64,000 nt of DNA from Nemophila menziesii. Lineage: Eukaryota; Streptophyta; Magnoliopsida; Boraginales; Hydrophyllaceae. Positions 1-11,221 of the stretch are shown here, one piece after another. Location: assembly GCA_029959085.1 (NCBI GenBank), contig JARWIR010000002.1:40110233-40174232 (forward strand), written 5' to 3'. Made by a program: the position numbers and the translations under genes. Each line of letters begins with the position of its first letter. Position 1 is the first letter of the stretch. Under the pieces are notes generated by a model. That model did no database searches, was not told the origin of the DNA, and saw only the letters and a list, made by a program, of their open reading frames with translations.

Positions 1-589
1 ACTTAAGTGACAATATCTTTTTATTTACATTGACATAAAGTGAAGTGAGACAACCACCAAATCCCATCAAGTGAACGTACTCTTGAACTCTACATTCTTA
101 GACCGAGACTCTCACAAAACATACTTTACCCGCTAGTAGTTATTAATTCCTCGTTCATCATATTTTTTTACACATAGTTTAAATCCATGAATGTCTTCTC
201 AAGTAGACTGCCCTTCTAGGGTCTTGAGATCCTTAAGAGAACAAGAGTTCCACCTCATCAAATGTCTATTAAATTCATCAAATCCTTCTCAACAGAACCC
301 CCACTACGGATAGGAACTCATAGTGAGTTTATAATCTCATCCTGAGAAACTTAAAGAATAGTTATCGAATGTAGACTCCTCATCTAGGGTCTTGAGACCA
401 TGTTAGGAGCAATATATATATATATCAATCTCATCAATAAATTCATCAAGTCTTTCTCAATAGGATCACCATTAATGGCTATGAATTAATTATGAGTTAA
501 TATGCTCATGTATGCATAATTTATGCCATTGGGATGGGAAGATAGTGAATCATATGGACTCATCAGTCTTGTGTTCCCCATCAATGGGT
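1..589. repeat. Downstream tail of decayed copia element with ~169-bp imperfect tandem duplication
   Basis: No coding signal is visible. The stretch lies just downstream, in element sense, of the copia RNase H remnant, so it is probably its 3' untranslated region or LTR. Two imperfect copies start near 203 and 372. Both contain CTAGGGTCTTGAGA and a later ATTCATCAA(A/G)TC(C/T)TTCTCAA block, giving a period of about 169 bp. An (AT)n run lies at 415-424. Assignment to the copia element is inference from position only. Confidence 0.4.
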
Positions 590-2157
590 TTTAGTCCCAC
601 CCCATGATGCTTCCAGGACTAATATCTTGGTTTGACCTTCGGTGAAAAGATCATCTAGATTCTTCTCCAATCATACTACTCCAAGACTATCACACCATTA
701 TTCAACAATTTCTTTACTTAAACAATGTCTGATGCGAATGTGTCTTTTTTTCCACTGTAGATGCTATTATGAGTGACATCGAACACTTCTTGCAAATCAC
801 AATGGATACATACTAGTATGACACTTCCTTCCTATTGTGGAACACCGGAGGAGACTTCTCAACCACTCAGATTCTTGTCGGGGAAATTCTAGTACTATAA
901 TCTCAGTATCTATGGTGGAGTGTGCTATATAAGTCTGTTTAGAGGGTTTATATGATATAACACCTCCTTCTAGTGTAAGCACTTAGTCATTGGTGATGTT
1001 ACCTCACCATTGTTTAAGATGCAGTTTAACATAAAATACTTCAATAATTACAAGAAATTTTTATAGTCCAGACCTAGATTAATAGTACCTTTCGATTACT
1101 TTAATAAATGAAAAAGTACAACCCAGTGGTCCCAACATAGGCAATATCAAGTCGAGTATAGTTTATTAAGAATATCACACTTCCTATAATTTTAGCATAT
1201 TCGTTCTGGGATGCCGCATCCCCATAGTTTTCACGCAGAGGAATTCTAGAATTATAAGGACTTTTCACATGCATTACATAAATATATTTATTTTTTCAAG
1301 ATCTTTACCACATAATGAGACTAAATAATGGAAATACCATTACTACCTCGTATGATGTTTACCCCCAGAATTACATCAACTTTTCATATATCTTTCATAT
1401 AAATTTCAAAGTACTAGAAGCATTTAGTCTCATTTATGGTATGAATACATGTACCAAAGATAAGCATGTCATCCACATAAAGATAGAAAAATAATACAAT
1501 CTGATCATATTACCTTAGAGTAAACACAAGAGTTAGAGGTGTTAACAATAAAGTCATATTTTATTACGATATTGTCTAACTTTTCATACCATTGTTTAGG
1601 TGCCTATGTTAAGCCATATAACGACCTCCTAAGCTTACATACGTTATCCCCTTGTCTAGGAACCACAAACCTATCAAGATTCAACATGTAGATCTCTTCA
1701 TATAGATCTACATTCAACAATGTGGGTTTGACATCCATCTGATGTATAACCAGTTTGTAATGACAACTAGGGAATTAAGGAATCTAAAAGTGACTATTTT
1801 GTTTACAGGGCATTAAGTGATAAAGTAATATTAACCTTTCTTTTGGGTGAAACCCTTAATAACATGTCTACTTTGAATTTATCTATTGAAACATAATGTC
1901 TCATTTTTTTTCTTACAAATTCACTTATTACTAATGGGTTTACTGCCCTTAGGTAAGTATGTTAATTCACATGTATGGTTGGTTGTAAGATTCAAGTTAA
2001 GTATTTATAACCTCTTTTAAAAAACTAGTGTCTACTGATTTTAAAGCCTCATTATAAGTTTTTGGGTCTTCCTCCATAAGCACGCTGGTAACTACCTCTT
2101 TACTTATGATGTATACATGAAAACCCTCAGTTATAAACCCTATGAGAAAACCGGGTC
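590..2157 (-). pseudogene. Ty1/copia pol remnant (RT and RNase H)
   Basis: On the minus strand the copia RT-RNase H order can be followed from 2157 down to about 590. The RT N-terminal part has EEDPKTYNEALKSV near 2070-2000. MDVK and EEIYM lie near 1740-1690, then LRRSLYGL near 1630, with an in-frame stop just after it where the family has KQAP. The catalytic LYVDDML is at 1463-1482, followed by VDVILGV. RNase H follows: the 797-982 ORF holds SKQTYIAHSTIDTE and ESEWLRSLL, and SIYSGKK lies near 750. Several stops and frameshifts make it dead. The upstream end (2157) is cut by the LTR of the neighbouring gypsy element. Families of the Sire/Tork type look similar, but lineage is not decidable here. 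Confidence 0.85.
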
Positions 2158-3678
2158 TGGTGTCGCCTAAGGTGTGATAAAATAACAGATAAAATAAAAT
2201 AATCACCTTAGGCTAGATGGCACTGCAATTATTACAGGACGTATGCAATTTTTAATGATAAGAGAATTCGTTCCTCAGAGACCACAAAAGCTAGAGAGAA
2301 CTTATGCAAATATCAAGTGCAAATATAAAGCTAGAATAAAAAATACGCAAGAATAAAGACAAGACAAATAGATTTTTGTTTGTTATTTGTACATAGAAAA
2401 TTAAACTAATAAAGTAAAGACAGGAAATTAAATACAAAGAGAAGATAGTATGAGAGTTTAGCTCGAGAAATAGCAAGTAATCCCCACTAGCCTTGTTTAT
2501 TCTAATCATGTAAGGGTGAATTATGTAGAATTGCTATAACCAGGATTCTAAATTTCTCCCTACCCCCTTTAGAGCGGGCTAGGGTGGAGACCTCACAATC
2601 ACGAGGGGACTTAAATAGGGTGCTCCTACGCCACTAGGTTCCTAAATGATACTGGTGTTCAAATGATGATCGGTGGTTAAATTAAACCCTAATGGCTATC
2701 TAGTTAGGCAAGTCCGTCAGGATCAATACCGCACACTAGACGTTTTATGTGGTGTTTCAATAATTAGACACCCCTTCCAGGTGACCATCTAACTAATATT
2801 AAGGTAATCTTATACGCACGCATTCGCAAGTAAAACAGACAATAAGTCAAAGCACATAAAACAGAGAATAAACATGAATTCAATTTAAGGTAAACCAAGT
2901 CTAGAGTTCATACCCATATTCTAAATCTTAACCTAAAATAAAATTAGTTAATACTAGAGAAAGAAAATAAAACAATTACAAATTTGAAGGCTTGTGAAGA
3001 TATAATTTGATGTTCAGCTCCTTCTAAACCTCTCTTCTCTTGTTGTAAGCTTCCTCTTGGCTTAAGGATTATCCAAGGATGTGTTTCTACTGATTAGAGG
3101 GTGTATTTATAGGGTAATCTAAACCCTAGGTCGAAATCTTAGAGTAGAGTACAAGTAATAGGACTCATTTCCAAATCAAATTCGTAACCCTAAAATATAG
3201 GAAATGTAAGAAACTGTTGTTGTTTTGTTTTTGCCGTAACTCCTTCAATACTACTTCGTTTGATGCGTTCTGTATACCGAAACTGATCGTCTCGGAAATC
3301 TCTATCACTTTGCTTCAGACCATTCTTCCAAATTCCATGACAATCTTGAGTTATTATCACTTTTTTGGACGTGGCAGGTGAAATTCAGTTTTACTTGGCA
3401 ATTTTATCTTTCCATACTTATCTCTAACCTCCTTTATCTCTAATTTCTATGTATATCCTCTTTCCCTTATCTCTTAGAATTGATTTGACATCTAATTAAT
3501 TACCATATATCTTTAAAGCTTCATATTTAACAAACAATTAAACCCAATATGCTCTAAAAATAATAAATCATCAAATCAAGACAAGAAATAGGAAAATTCA
3601 CTAATATTAATAAAAATTGACATTAATACTCTAAAATACACCTAAAATGATGTCTACAACTAAGAGTAAATAATCACA
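2158..3678 (-). repeat. E1 3' LTR
   Basis: Plus-strand ends are TGGTGTCGCC and AATCACA, i.e. TGTGATT...CGACACCA in element sense, the expected TG..CA ends. It matches 11222-12746 over its length with many substitutions. A TATA box in element sense (TATAAATA, 3104-3111) sits in the GGGTGTATTTATAGGG context shared by all LTRs of this group. Confidence 0.9.
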
Positions 3679-3679
3679 A

Positions 3680-3706
3680 ATAGGGAGACATCAAGACCCC
3701 CAACTC
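3680..3706 (-). other. E1 polypurine tract region
   Basis: In element sense GAGTTGGGGGTCTTGATGT followed by CTCCCTA lies directly before the 3' LTR. The same string recurs next to the LTRs ending at 14245, 25409, 33224 and 57422. This is the position of the plus-strand primer in LTR elements. Confidence 0.7.
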
Positions 3707-5138
3707 AGATTTGTATCGTCCTGATACAATAAAGATAAAGAACAATAGGGTAGTCAAATAATAAACAGAGACGAAGAAGTAGGAGGAGAAGAAGCATAGA
3801 ACACAATGAATGATCCTATAGCATACTATCGAAAAAGTCTCATGCAGTAATGCTAAAGAAATAATGTACACATATGCTTAATATACACATAATAAACAAT
3901 CCCTAAATTTAAGTCCAAATTAATTTCGCAATGCCAGAAGGAGAGGTTTTCAACTCAGTTCATGTTAATGGCTATATGTTGTTCATAGATCCTAGTATAG
4001 TATCCAATGATCCACTCACCTACAACCTAATAGCTTCATTTTTTCTCCACCAAGTAGCTATAAATCCTAAGGTCTTTATGGTTATAACGTGGCGTAGGGA
4101 CGGTTTGATATATTTGGATAATGAAAAGTGAGATTTTGGCTCTTTCCTCACATTCCATCAACGAATCTCCCTAGATCTTGAGTTTTTCACTTGAAGATGT
4201 TTCACCCAGCTCAATTTTTGATGATTTTGATTTGCATCACCAATAACCCAAGTAAAAACCTTTTTCATGATGATATAATAAATTCAACTTTTCCCGTCCA
4301 ATTATTTTTCAATTTTTTCATATTCATTTTTTTCTTTTGTATAGCTATGACTCTCCTTTTGATGTTGAGATATCATGCTATTTTTTCTCATAATTCTTTT
4401 CAATGCGTTTCAGCTTTTTTCATTTACTCTTACCCCGACAAAGGGTTACAATAATAACTTTTTCATCATCAATAATATCACAATTATAGGTTTTCCAAAC
4501 CCAGTGTCTATAATGTTGAAGCCCACCACCCTAAACTCAAGCTCTAAAAACGACTAGTCTTAGGTTTTGCGCTTCGCGTGCAGGTCATATGGATAAGTCC
4601 GATAAACTAAGGGGTATGACCTATAATGTGGTTAAATAAATGGCTTTAGAAAGGCTCAAAGGGGCAAAGACAAATATATAATAATCAACTTCAAATAGAA
4701 GGGTGAGAAAGCTAAAAGGCTTCAATATGAAAGAACTGCCTTATTCACTTTTATAACTACCGGATTGCGTTACTTTTTCACTACTAGTTCATAGACAAGC
4801 GTCTTTTCAACTACTTTCAAACCCCACGTTCTACACACCAAATAACTCTCCCTAACTCTCCCTTGTTTCATACATGCATACTAAACATATTTGTGACACC
4901 GTTCAAAAACATACTACCTACTATCATTAACTTAATTAAATCATGCTCAATAGGTACGTTCAATATATTCTATGCCAATTCAAACCTAAAAAATTTAATT
5001 TTTACGCAAAAACAAAAAGGAAGATGAGGACAACGTATCCCCACCCCAAACTCAAAAGTGAGTCGTGACCCAACGACTCGAAAAAGACTCAATAAAGCAA
5101 TAAAATTTGAAACTAAACTACCTAATGCATACAAGAAA
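3707..5138 (-). other. E1 3' noncoding region
   Basis: There is no supported gene; short ORFs here are on the antisense strand and are not conserved. The tract is homologous to 14276-15697, 25438-26944, 33253-34822 and 57450-59025. A well-kept block at 4421-4450 reads, on the plus strand, CATTTACTCTTACCCC then AAAGGGTTACAAT. Confidence 0.6.
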
Positions 5139-5609
5139 TTAAGAAGAATAATTAAAACTGGGTATATGGCCATAAAGATCCAGCAAGTTATCTCCCAGAG
5201 AAGAAGAAGAAGAAGAAGAAGAATTATCAATATCCAAGTTTTCAGAAACTTCATCTAATACCTGATTAATCTTTGCAATTTCCTCCCAGCATGCAACAAA
5301 TTCTTTCCTTAAATAGTTAATGTCATCTTGTAATTTAATTTCCCATATTGGTGGCATGCCTGAATTATTAAGATATGAAGAAGAACTTTGATCTTGCATT
5401 GGTGTCTTTGCTTTAGGCCTTGGTGGTACACTTATTCTAGTTGTTAATCTCTTTAGTAGTTGTTGTGCTGGTGCCTCTATCTTTGGTTTCTTTTTAATAG
5501 GCTCATCAAGATCAATGTCCTTTTCTATTGTGGCTCCAGGCAATCTCTTGTTCTTCCCTAAGATGGAAATCTTCCTCTTATAATCTATAGCATCTGTTCA
5601 GTTTGTCAT
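5139..5609 (-). pseudogene. E1 extra ORF downstream of pol (coiled-coil protein)
   Basis: About 155 codons in the place where some Athila-group elements carry an env-like gene. It is the counterpart of the intact ORF at 26945-27397. The ATG at 5607-5609 is followed by MTN and then a stop (TGA where the relative has CGA), so the copy is broken at codon 4. Past the stop the frame is open: LGKNKRLPGATIEK, a proline/lysine-rich part, a heptad-like helix around IKLQDDINYLRKEF, then a serine run encoded by (GAA)n on the plus strand, and LLDLYG near the end. No signal peptide or membrane segment is seen. Function is unknown. Confidence 0.6.
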
Positions 5610-5886
5610 CTCTGATTAACCCACAACTCAAGTTACACCAAGTATTGAATTAAGGTAAGAAAGATTGGTGTGGCTTGAGTTTGTTACTTGGATGAATGAT
5701 TATCAATGGTAGAAGAAGATTTTCTTGATTGTTCCTGGAAGAATTCTTGACAGCTTAATGATCTTTGGTGGTGTTTTATGGTGTAGTGTGATGAATTTGA
5801 TAAAGTAGATGTGTTTATGGAGGATGAAGGAAAGATTTCTTGTTGTTGTTGTGTTTATTGTGGAGGTTTAATCAAGCTTCAAGGTG

Positions 5887-5894
5887 TATTTATA
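5887..5894 (-). promoter_or_regulatory. Candidate internal TATA box before E1 extra ORF
   Basis: TATAAATA on the minus strand, 278 bp before the ATG at 5609, in the context GTGTATTTATA (plus strand), the same context as the LTR TATA boxes. The palindrome array lies just upstream. The N1 counterpart is at 27664-27671. Confidence 0.5.
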
Positions 5895-5984
5895 AGGTTT
5901 GGGTCTAAAAAATTCGTGCTGGAGAGGCTAGGTTATGATTTGAAATGGTAAGAAGTTGATTAGGTAAAAATCTCTTCACAAACT

Positions 5985-6312
5985 GCCTCGGTGCGATGCA
6001 CCAGACATCTGGTGCGGTATACCGCACATAAACTCTGACCAAAACCGTTGGCGCAAAATGTCGCTACGGTTTTTAGTGGGTCTTCTCGGAAAATAACCGT
6101 ATTCGAAAACCGTCGCCACGGTTTTCTTCCTTGCGGTACACCGGACATACCTTGCGGTACACCTGACACGTGCTGGAAAAAACCGTAGGTGCAAATTCCC
6201 AATACGGTTTTTCGTCTCGTGTCTCGGCAATATACCGTGGTGAGAAACCGTCGCAACTGTTTAGACCTGCGGTGCGCCGCAGCTTAGGTGCGGTATACCG
6301 CACCAAGCTGCT
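5985..6312. repeat. E1 CG-rich palindrome array
   Basis: A GC-rich island in AT-rich DNA with degenerate units about 130 bp apart. Perfect palindromes include GTGCGGTATACCGCAC at 6012-6027 and GGTGCGGTATACCGCACC at 6287-6304. Decayed versions (GCGGTACACCGG, GCGGTACACCTG, GCGGTGCGCCGC) lie near 6132, 6154 and 6269. Between them AAACCGT(A/C)GG / ACGGTTTT arms recur. Same location as arrays in N1, N2 and C2. Confidence 0.75.
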
Positions 6313-6314
6313 GG

Positions 6315-7261
6315 TTAGCACGATTTCTTCATCCGGATAGTTCTCGGATCTAGAGTTGTATAATAGCACTTTTTGTCCTTTCTCAAATCTCTTTGGACGA
6401 ATCCTTTATTTTGCCATGTTTTTGTTTTCTCCTTGTAGAGACGTGAATTATCATAGGCATGGAAACGAAATTCATCCAACTCATTCAACTGCATCATCCT
6501 TTGTTTTTCGGCCAAGTCTGGGTTTTGATTCAGAGTTTGAATAGCCCAAAAGGGTCGGGATTTAATCTCAATAGGAAGATGACATGCTTTGCCGTAGACC
6601 ATGCGATAAGGAAAGGCCCCAACGTGTGTTTCAAATGCTGTTCTTTAAGCCTAAAGAACATCATCAAGTTTTAATGACCAGTCCTTTTTTGTTTTGTTCT
6701 CGGTCTTCTCGAGAATAGATTTGATTTCTCGGTTAGAGACCTCAGCTTGACCATTAGTTTGGGGATAATATCCAGTTGAAGTGTGGTGTCTCACCCCCAA
6801 CTTACGAATGGTAGCTCTCAACTGATAATTGATGAAGTGGGCATCTTTATCACTGATTAGAACTCGTGTCATACCATGTCTTGAAAACATACGTGATTTA
6901 AGGAATGTTATGACTGTTTTAGCATCATTCTTCGGTGTTGACAGCTTTCCATGATCTTAGTAATTTAGCCCTCATGGACGCATCTTCGGATAACTTGATC
7001 ACTGCAAACCTTGAAGAGGTAGGGCTCGTCCCAAAAGAATTGGTTTGCTTTATGACTCAACCTCTACCTTTGTTGCGGATTAAAGTCCATAGGGAACACA
7101 CCACTCACGAGGAGGTTAACCATATCTGCATACCAAGGAACAAACGCATCTTTAATCGTAAAATGTTGTTCATCAGGGAATACCTCTTTAACCAATACTG
7201 GTTCCTTGCTGGCATCAGATCCTTCGAGCCTGGATAAATGATCAGCTACTTGATTTTGCAC
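6315..7261 (-). pseudogene. E1 integrase, internally deleted and C-terminally truncated
   Basis: The segment starts after RNase H with [14 protein letters not shown] (about 7250) and runs through the linker. It is recognisable up to [12 protein letters not shown] near 6975. Then a deletion of roughly 130 codons compared with N1 removes the zinc-finger region and the first catalytic Asp. It resumes near 6940-6890 with FSRHGMTRVLISDKDAHF (second catalytic Asp region) and [18 protein letters not shown] (Glu region), then [13 protein letters not shown] (6602). The C-terminus is lost: shortly after YNSRSENYPD the palindrome array begins, about 400 bp earlier than in N1. It is inactive. Confidence 0.8.
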
Positions 7262-8800
7262 CCCTTGCGGTCTCTAATATCTATGTCAAATTCTTGTAAC
7301 AACAATACCCATCTAATAAGACGTGGCTTAGCGTCCTTTTTCACCATAAGGTATTTGATTGCTGAATGATCTGTGCATACGATAGTTTTCATTCCAATCA
7401 GATATGAACAAAATTTATCGAAAGCATATACCACGACTAACATTTCTTTCTCTTTTACTGTATAATTCATTTTGGCAGCGTTAAAGGTCTTACTTGCATA
7501 GTAAATCGTGTGGAAGATATTTTCTTTTCTCTTGCCTAACACAACACCCATTGCGTGATCACTTGCATCACACATAAATTCAAACGGAGCATTCAAATCT
7601 AGAGGTATAACAAACGGTGTGGAGATGAGTTTCTCCTTGATCATCACAAACACATTGACAAATTCGTCATAAAAATTATAAGGAGTATCCTTTTCAAGTA
7701 GAGAACAAAGCAGTTTGGCGATCTTGGAGAAGTCTTCAATAAATCTTCTGTAGAATCCTGTGTGACCCAAGAAACTTGTCACTCCTTTGACAAAAAAACT
7801 GGAGGTGGTAAGGTTTTTATAACTTCAATTTTAGTATGATCAACCTCCATCCCTGCCTTCGAAACTTTATGTCCCAACATAATCCCTTCTTGAACCATGA
7901 AACGGCATTTTTCCCAATTAAGCACAAGATCTGTTTATTTACATCTTACTAGGACCTTTTCAAGATTGTTGAGGCAATCATCAAACCTATCCCAAAAAAC
8001 CAAAAAATTATCCATGAAGACCTCCAAGTATTTATCAATCATGTCCCAAAATATAGCCATCATACATCTCTGGAACGTGGCTGGTGCATTGCATAAACCA
8101 AATGACATCCTTCTGTAAGCAAAGGTGCCAAACGGACAAGTAAAAGTTGTTTTGTGTTGATAAAGAGGATCCACACAGATCTGATTATAGCCTGAATATC
8201 CGTCAAGAAAACAATAATACTCTCTCCCTGTGAGTTTGTCTAGCATCTGATCAATGAACAGTAGAGGGAAGTGATCTTTCTTTGTAGCCTTGTTGAGCCT
8301 TCGGTAATCCATGCATACTCTCCACTCCACAACTGTTCTTGATGGAATGACTTCATCTTGATCATTAAGGATAGTAGTGATACCTCCTTTCTTTGTAAAA
8401 CATTGCACAAGACTAACCCAATCACTGCTTGCAATAGGAAAAGATAATACCCGCGTCTAACAACTTGATTACATCCTTCCTTACCACCTCTTTCATAGCT
8501 AGCATGAGCCTTCTTTACCCCTCTAGAGCTCGCCCTCCTTCTTTCTCAAGAATAATCTTATGTTTACAAATTGAAGGACTAATTCCCTTGATATCGCCAG
8601 TAGTCCACCCAATCGCCTCTTTGTTAGCACGAAGCACACAAAGTAGCTTATCTTCTTGAGGACCTGAAAGGTTAGCAGATATAATAACAGGTAAAGTATT
8701 GATCATACCTAAAGACGCATAACGTAGATGGTCTGGAAGTGGATTTTCTTTAAGAGAAGGTGGAGATATTATAGATGGTTTCTTCATTGGTTCAATGTCT
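7246..8800 (-). pseudogene. E1 reverse transcriptase and RNase H
   Basis: RT starts near 8790 with LPDHLRYASLG and KGISPSICKHKIIL. It continues with WRVCMDYRRLNKATKKDHFP, the DGYSGYNQI block, FGLCNAPATFQRCM, and the catalytic box at about 8010, which reads FMDN instead of FMDD, so the second catalytic Asp is lost. RNase H follows in another frame (7782-7246): [24 protein letters not shown] and TDHSAIKYL keep the D-E-D residues. Frameshifts separate protease, RT halves and RNase H. In the live family this enzyme copies the element RNA to DNA in cytoplasmic particles. Confidence 0.85.
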
Positions 8801-8900
8801 CCTGATTCTCAAAGTTGGTCTCGTATGTTTGAGTCGAATGCTGCAACTTCGTTAGTGGTATCATCATATATTCTTGGCAATTCAACTGCCAAGGCTGTGG

Positions 8901-9410
8901 TTAGATCGTCATCACAATTTGATTCATTAAAGACCTCCTGTGTAAGTTTGCCGATGACATATATAATTTTAAACATTCATATTTCGTATCTGGATATTTC
9001 ATAGCCTTGAACACATTGAATCGTACCTCTTCGTCTTGGACCCTCATGATCAATTCACCATTCTCAACATCTATTAGTGTACGCCCCGTGGCTAAGAGTG
9101 GTTTACCCAAGATGATGGAAACATTCGTATTTACGTCGTAGTCAAGAATAATAAAATCACAAGGAAATATAAAAGTACCAGGTTTAACTAAAACATCTTC
9201 AATTTTAGCTATTGGTTGGGAGAGGGAGCGATCCGTCATTTGTAATACCACTGAAGTGGGTACTTCCTTTCCATTGTTGAGCTTCCCGAACAGGGACTTC
9301 GGCATGAGATTGATACTCACGCCTAAATCACATAAATCTTTTATGTTCCAACTATCTCCAATCGCATTGGGAATTGTAAAATTTTCGGGATCTTGTAGCT
9401 TTGGTGGCAA
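8901..9410 (-). pseudogene. E1 aspartic protease
   Basis: Retropepsin-like domain between gag and RT. The active-site motif reads LCDLGVSINLMPKS, with DLG where most retropepsins have D(S/T)G; DLG is usual in Athila-type elements. The flap-to-C-terminal part is FIILDYDVNTNVSIILG, then LATGRTLIDVENGELIMRV. The frame is open from 9410 to 8901 but is disconnected from gag and RT by breaks. Confidence 0.85.
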
Positions 9411-11095
9411 CTTGTTTTAACAAATAGCACTACAGTCCTCTGGTAATCCAATCATCTCCTCGGTTTCTAAACTTCATTTGTTAGAAAGAATGTCCTTCAT
9501 GAATTTTAGATATTTTGGCATTGTCTTGAGAGCTTCTACAAATGGAATATTGATATCTAGCTTGCTCACCATGTCAAGGAACTTCTTGAATTATTTTTCA
9601 TTGTTCTTCTTTTTGAAACGTGATCGGTATGGTGGAGGAGGACGTGTATTAATTTCCCTGAGCTTTTCTTTTTTTCTGGTGTCTTTTTTTGGGACATTCT
9701 TTGGTTTAATTACTTCTTTGACCGTATCGTCTACTGTTTCTTCAACCACTTTTTCAAGAATAGAGGTTGGTTCTGGTTCTACTTTAGGCGGAGGTAATTG
9801 TTTTCCACTTCGTAATTGAACTGCATGACAAGCATAATCTTTGGGAGCAATAGTATCACTTAGGAGTTGCCCTTTTGGCCTATTTGTAAGTGTACTCTCT
9901 ATTTTGTGATAGGGTATGCTCGAGATTTCTAATCACCTTAGCTTGGGTTTGGAGTCTTTGCTGTCTTATCTTCATATACTTCTACTAATCCCAATAGTTC
10001 AGCTATATTCGAATTGAAACTCGAAGGTTGTTCTTGAGTGGCTTGTTGCGTTGGATATTGAGGTGGTTCTTGATAAGCTTCTTCATAAATTGGCGCTTCT
10101 TGATAGATAGGTTGTGGTGGATAGCGAGATTGAGATCGAGTTTGATAATATGTCTCTTGATATCTGTCCCAATTTTGATTTTGTGGGGGTTAATAATTAG
10201 TGTAATTCCCTTGAGGATGATAATAACCATTAGAATAATGGTTTCTTTGATGAGATATAAAGGGAATCGAAGCTGGATTATTCATACAATTCTCCCACGA
10301 ATGATTTCTTGCTCCACAACCAGGACATGAAGGTAAATTATGTATTAGATTTACGTGAGCTATTGTCCGTGCTTGTTCTCGTAACTCCTTTATTTGTTGG
10401 GTTAATTCTTTGAACCCTATAGATTCTGTGGTCTCTTCTTGTTTTTCTGATTTTAATGGCCAACTCCTCTTGGTATCCATAACTCTCTCCGTAATAGTAT
10501 CAGCATCTTCAGGATCTAATAATATAAAACTTACATCTCTTAACAAATCCGCGTTTGCCTTGGACTCGTTATTGAGTCCTCCATAGAATATGGTTAAATA
10601 ATATTCCGGCGGAGAGACATGGAATGGACATCTCGCCTTCTTCTCACTAAAACGTAACCATTCTTCACCTACACTCTCCACTTCTTCTTGCATAAATTGT
10701 TCAAGCTCCAATATATCTTTTAAACGTCTACTAACCGGATAGAATTGGTCTAGGAATTTGGATTGGAGTTTGTACCAGTCTGGAATAACATCGGGGCGTT
10801 GGGAATCATACCAATTGCTTGCACTTCCGGTCAAAAATATTTGGAACATAACGTAATACATCTGCTCCTTTGTAATGCCTTTGATGATGTAAGCGTCACA
10901 TATCTGCATAAATTTCTAAAAATAGCGGACTGGATCTTGTTGTGCAGCACCACTAAATTGTCCATGACTCGCAAATTGCGCTATCATGTCTGAATCTGGT
11001 CGATATTTAGTGGCTTGGATTTCTGGAGTGCGGAATCCTCTCGGTTGCACTCTGAATGAGAATGGAATATCAAGTCTCCTCGAGTTTTCCAACTG
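9411..11095 (-). pseudogene. E1 gag
   Basis: The nucleocapsid polyprotein region. From the 5' side: LDIPFSFRVQPRGF, RPDSDMIAQFASHGQ, then the retrotransposon gag core MQICDAYIIKGITKEQMYYV, TGSASNWYDSQ, SVGEEWLRFSEKKARCP (ORF 10909-10190). The zinc knuckle CPGCGARNHSWENC (C-x2-C-x4-H-x4-C) lies near 10315. A glutamine-rich part and a gag-protease spacer with LDMVSKLDINIPFVEALKTM (about 9570) follow. The N-terminus is short and there are several stops and frameshifts; gag to protease is not continuous. Confidence 0.8.
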
Positions 11096-11196
11096 TAAAA
11101 TCTGTAAAGTCTGTAAAACAAAACTAAAAATAAAAGCGGAAAATAGAATTAACTAAAATAAAAGCACTAAATAAATGCACAAGGACTAACGATGTA

Positions 11197-11215
11197 GTCC
11201 CCGGCAGTGGCGCCA
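11197..11215 (-). other. E1 primer binding site (tRNA-Asp type)
   Basis: In element sense TGGCGCCACTGCCGGGGAC, a few bases after the 5' LTR end. The plant tRNA-Asp(GUC) 3' end is complementary to TGGCGCCGTTGCCGGGGA, so the match has two differences. This fixes the minus orientation of E1. Confidence 0.85.
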
Positions 11216-11221
11216 AAAACT

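Noticed and set aside
4191..4454. 87-codon hydrophobic plus-strand frame
   Set aside because: Antisense to the E1 3' noncoding tract; hydrophobicity comes from T-rich sequence, and it is not conserved.
5058..5258. Basic Arg-rich plus-strand frame
   Set aside because: Produced by the (GAA)n run antisense to the serine stretch of the E1 extra ORF.
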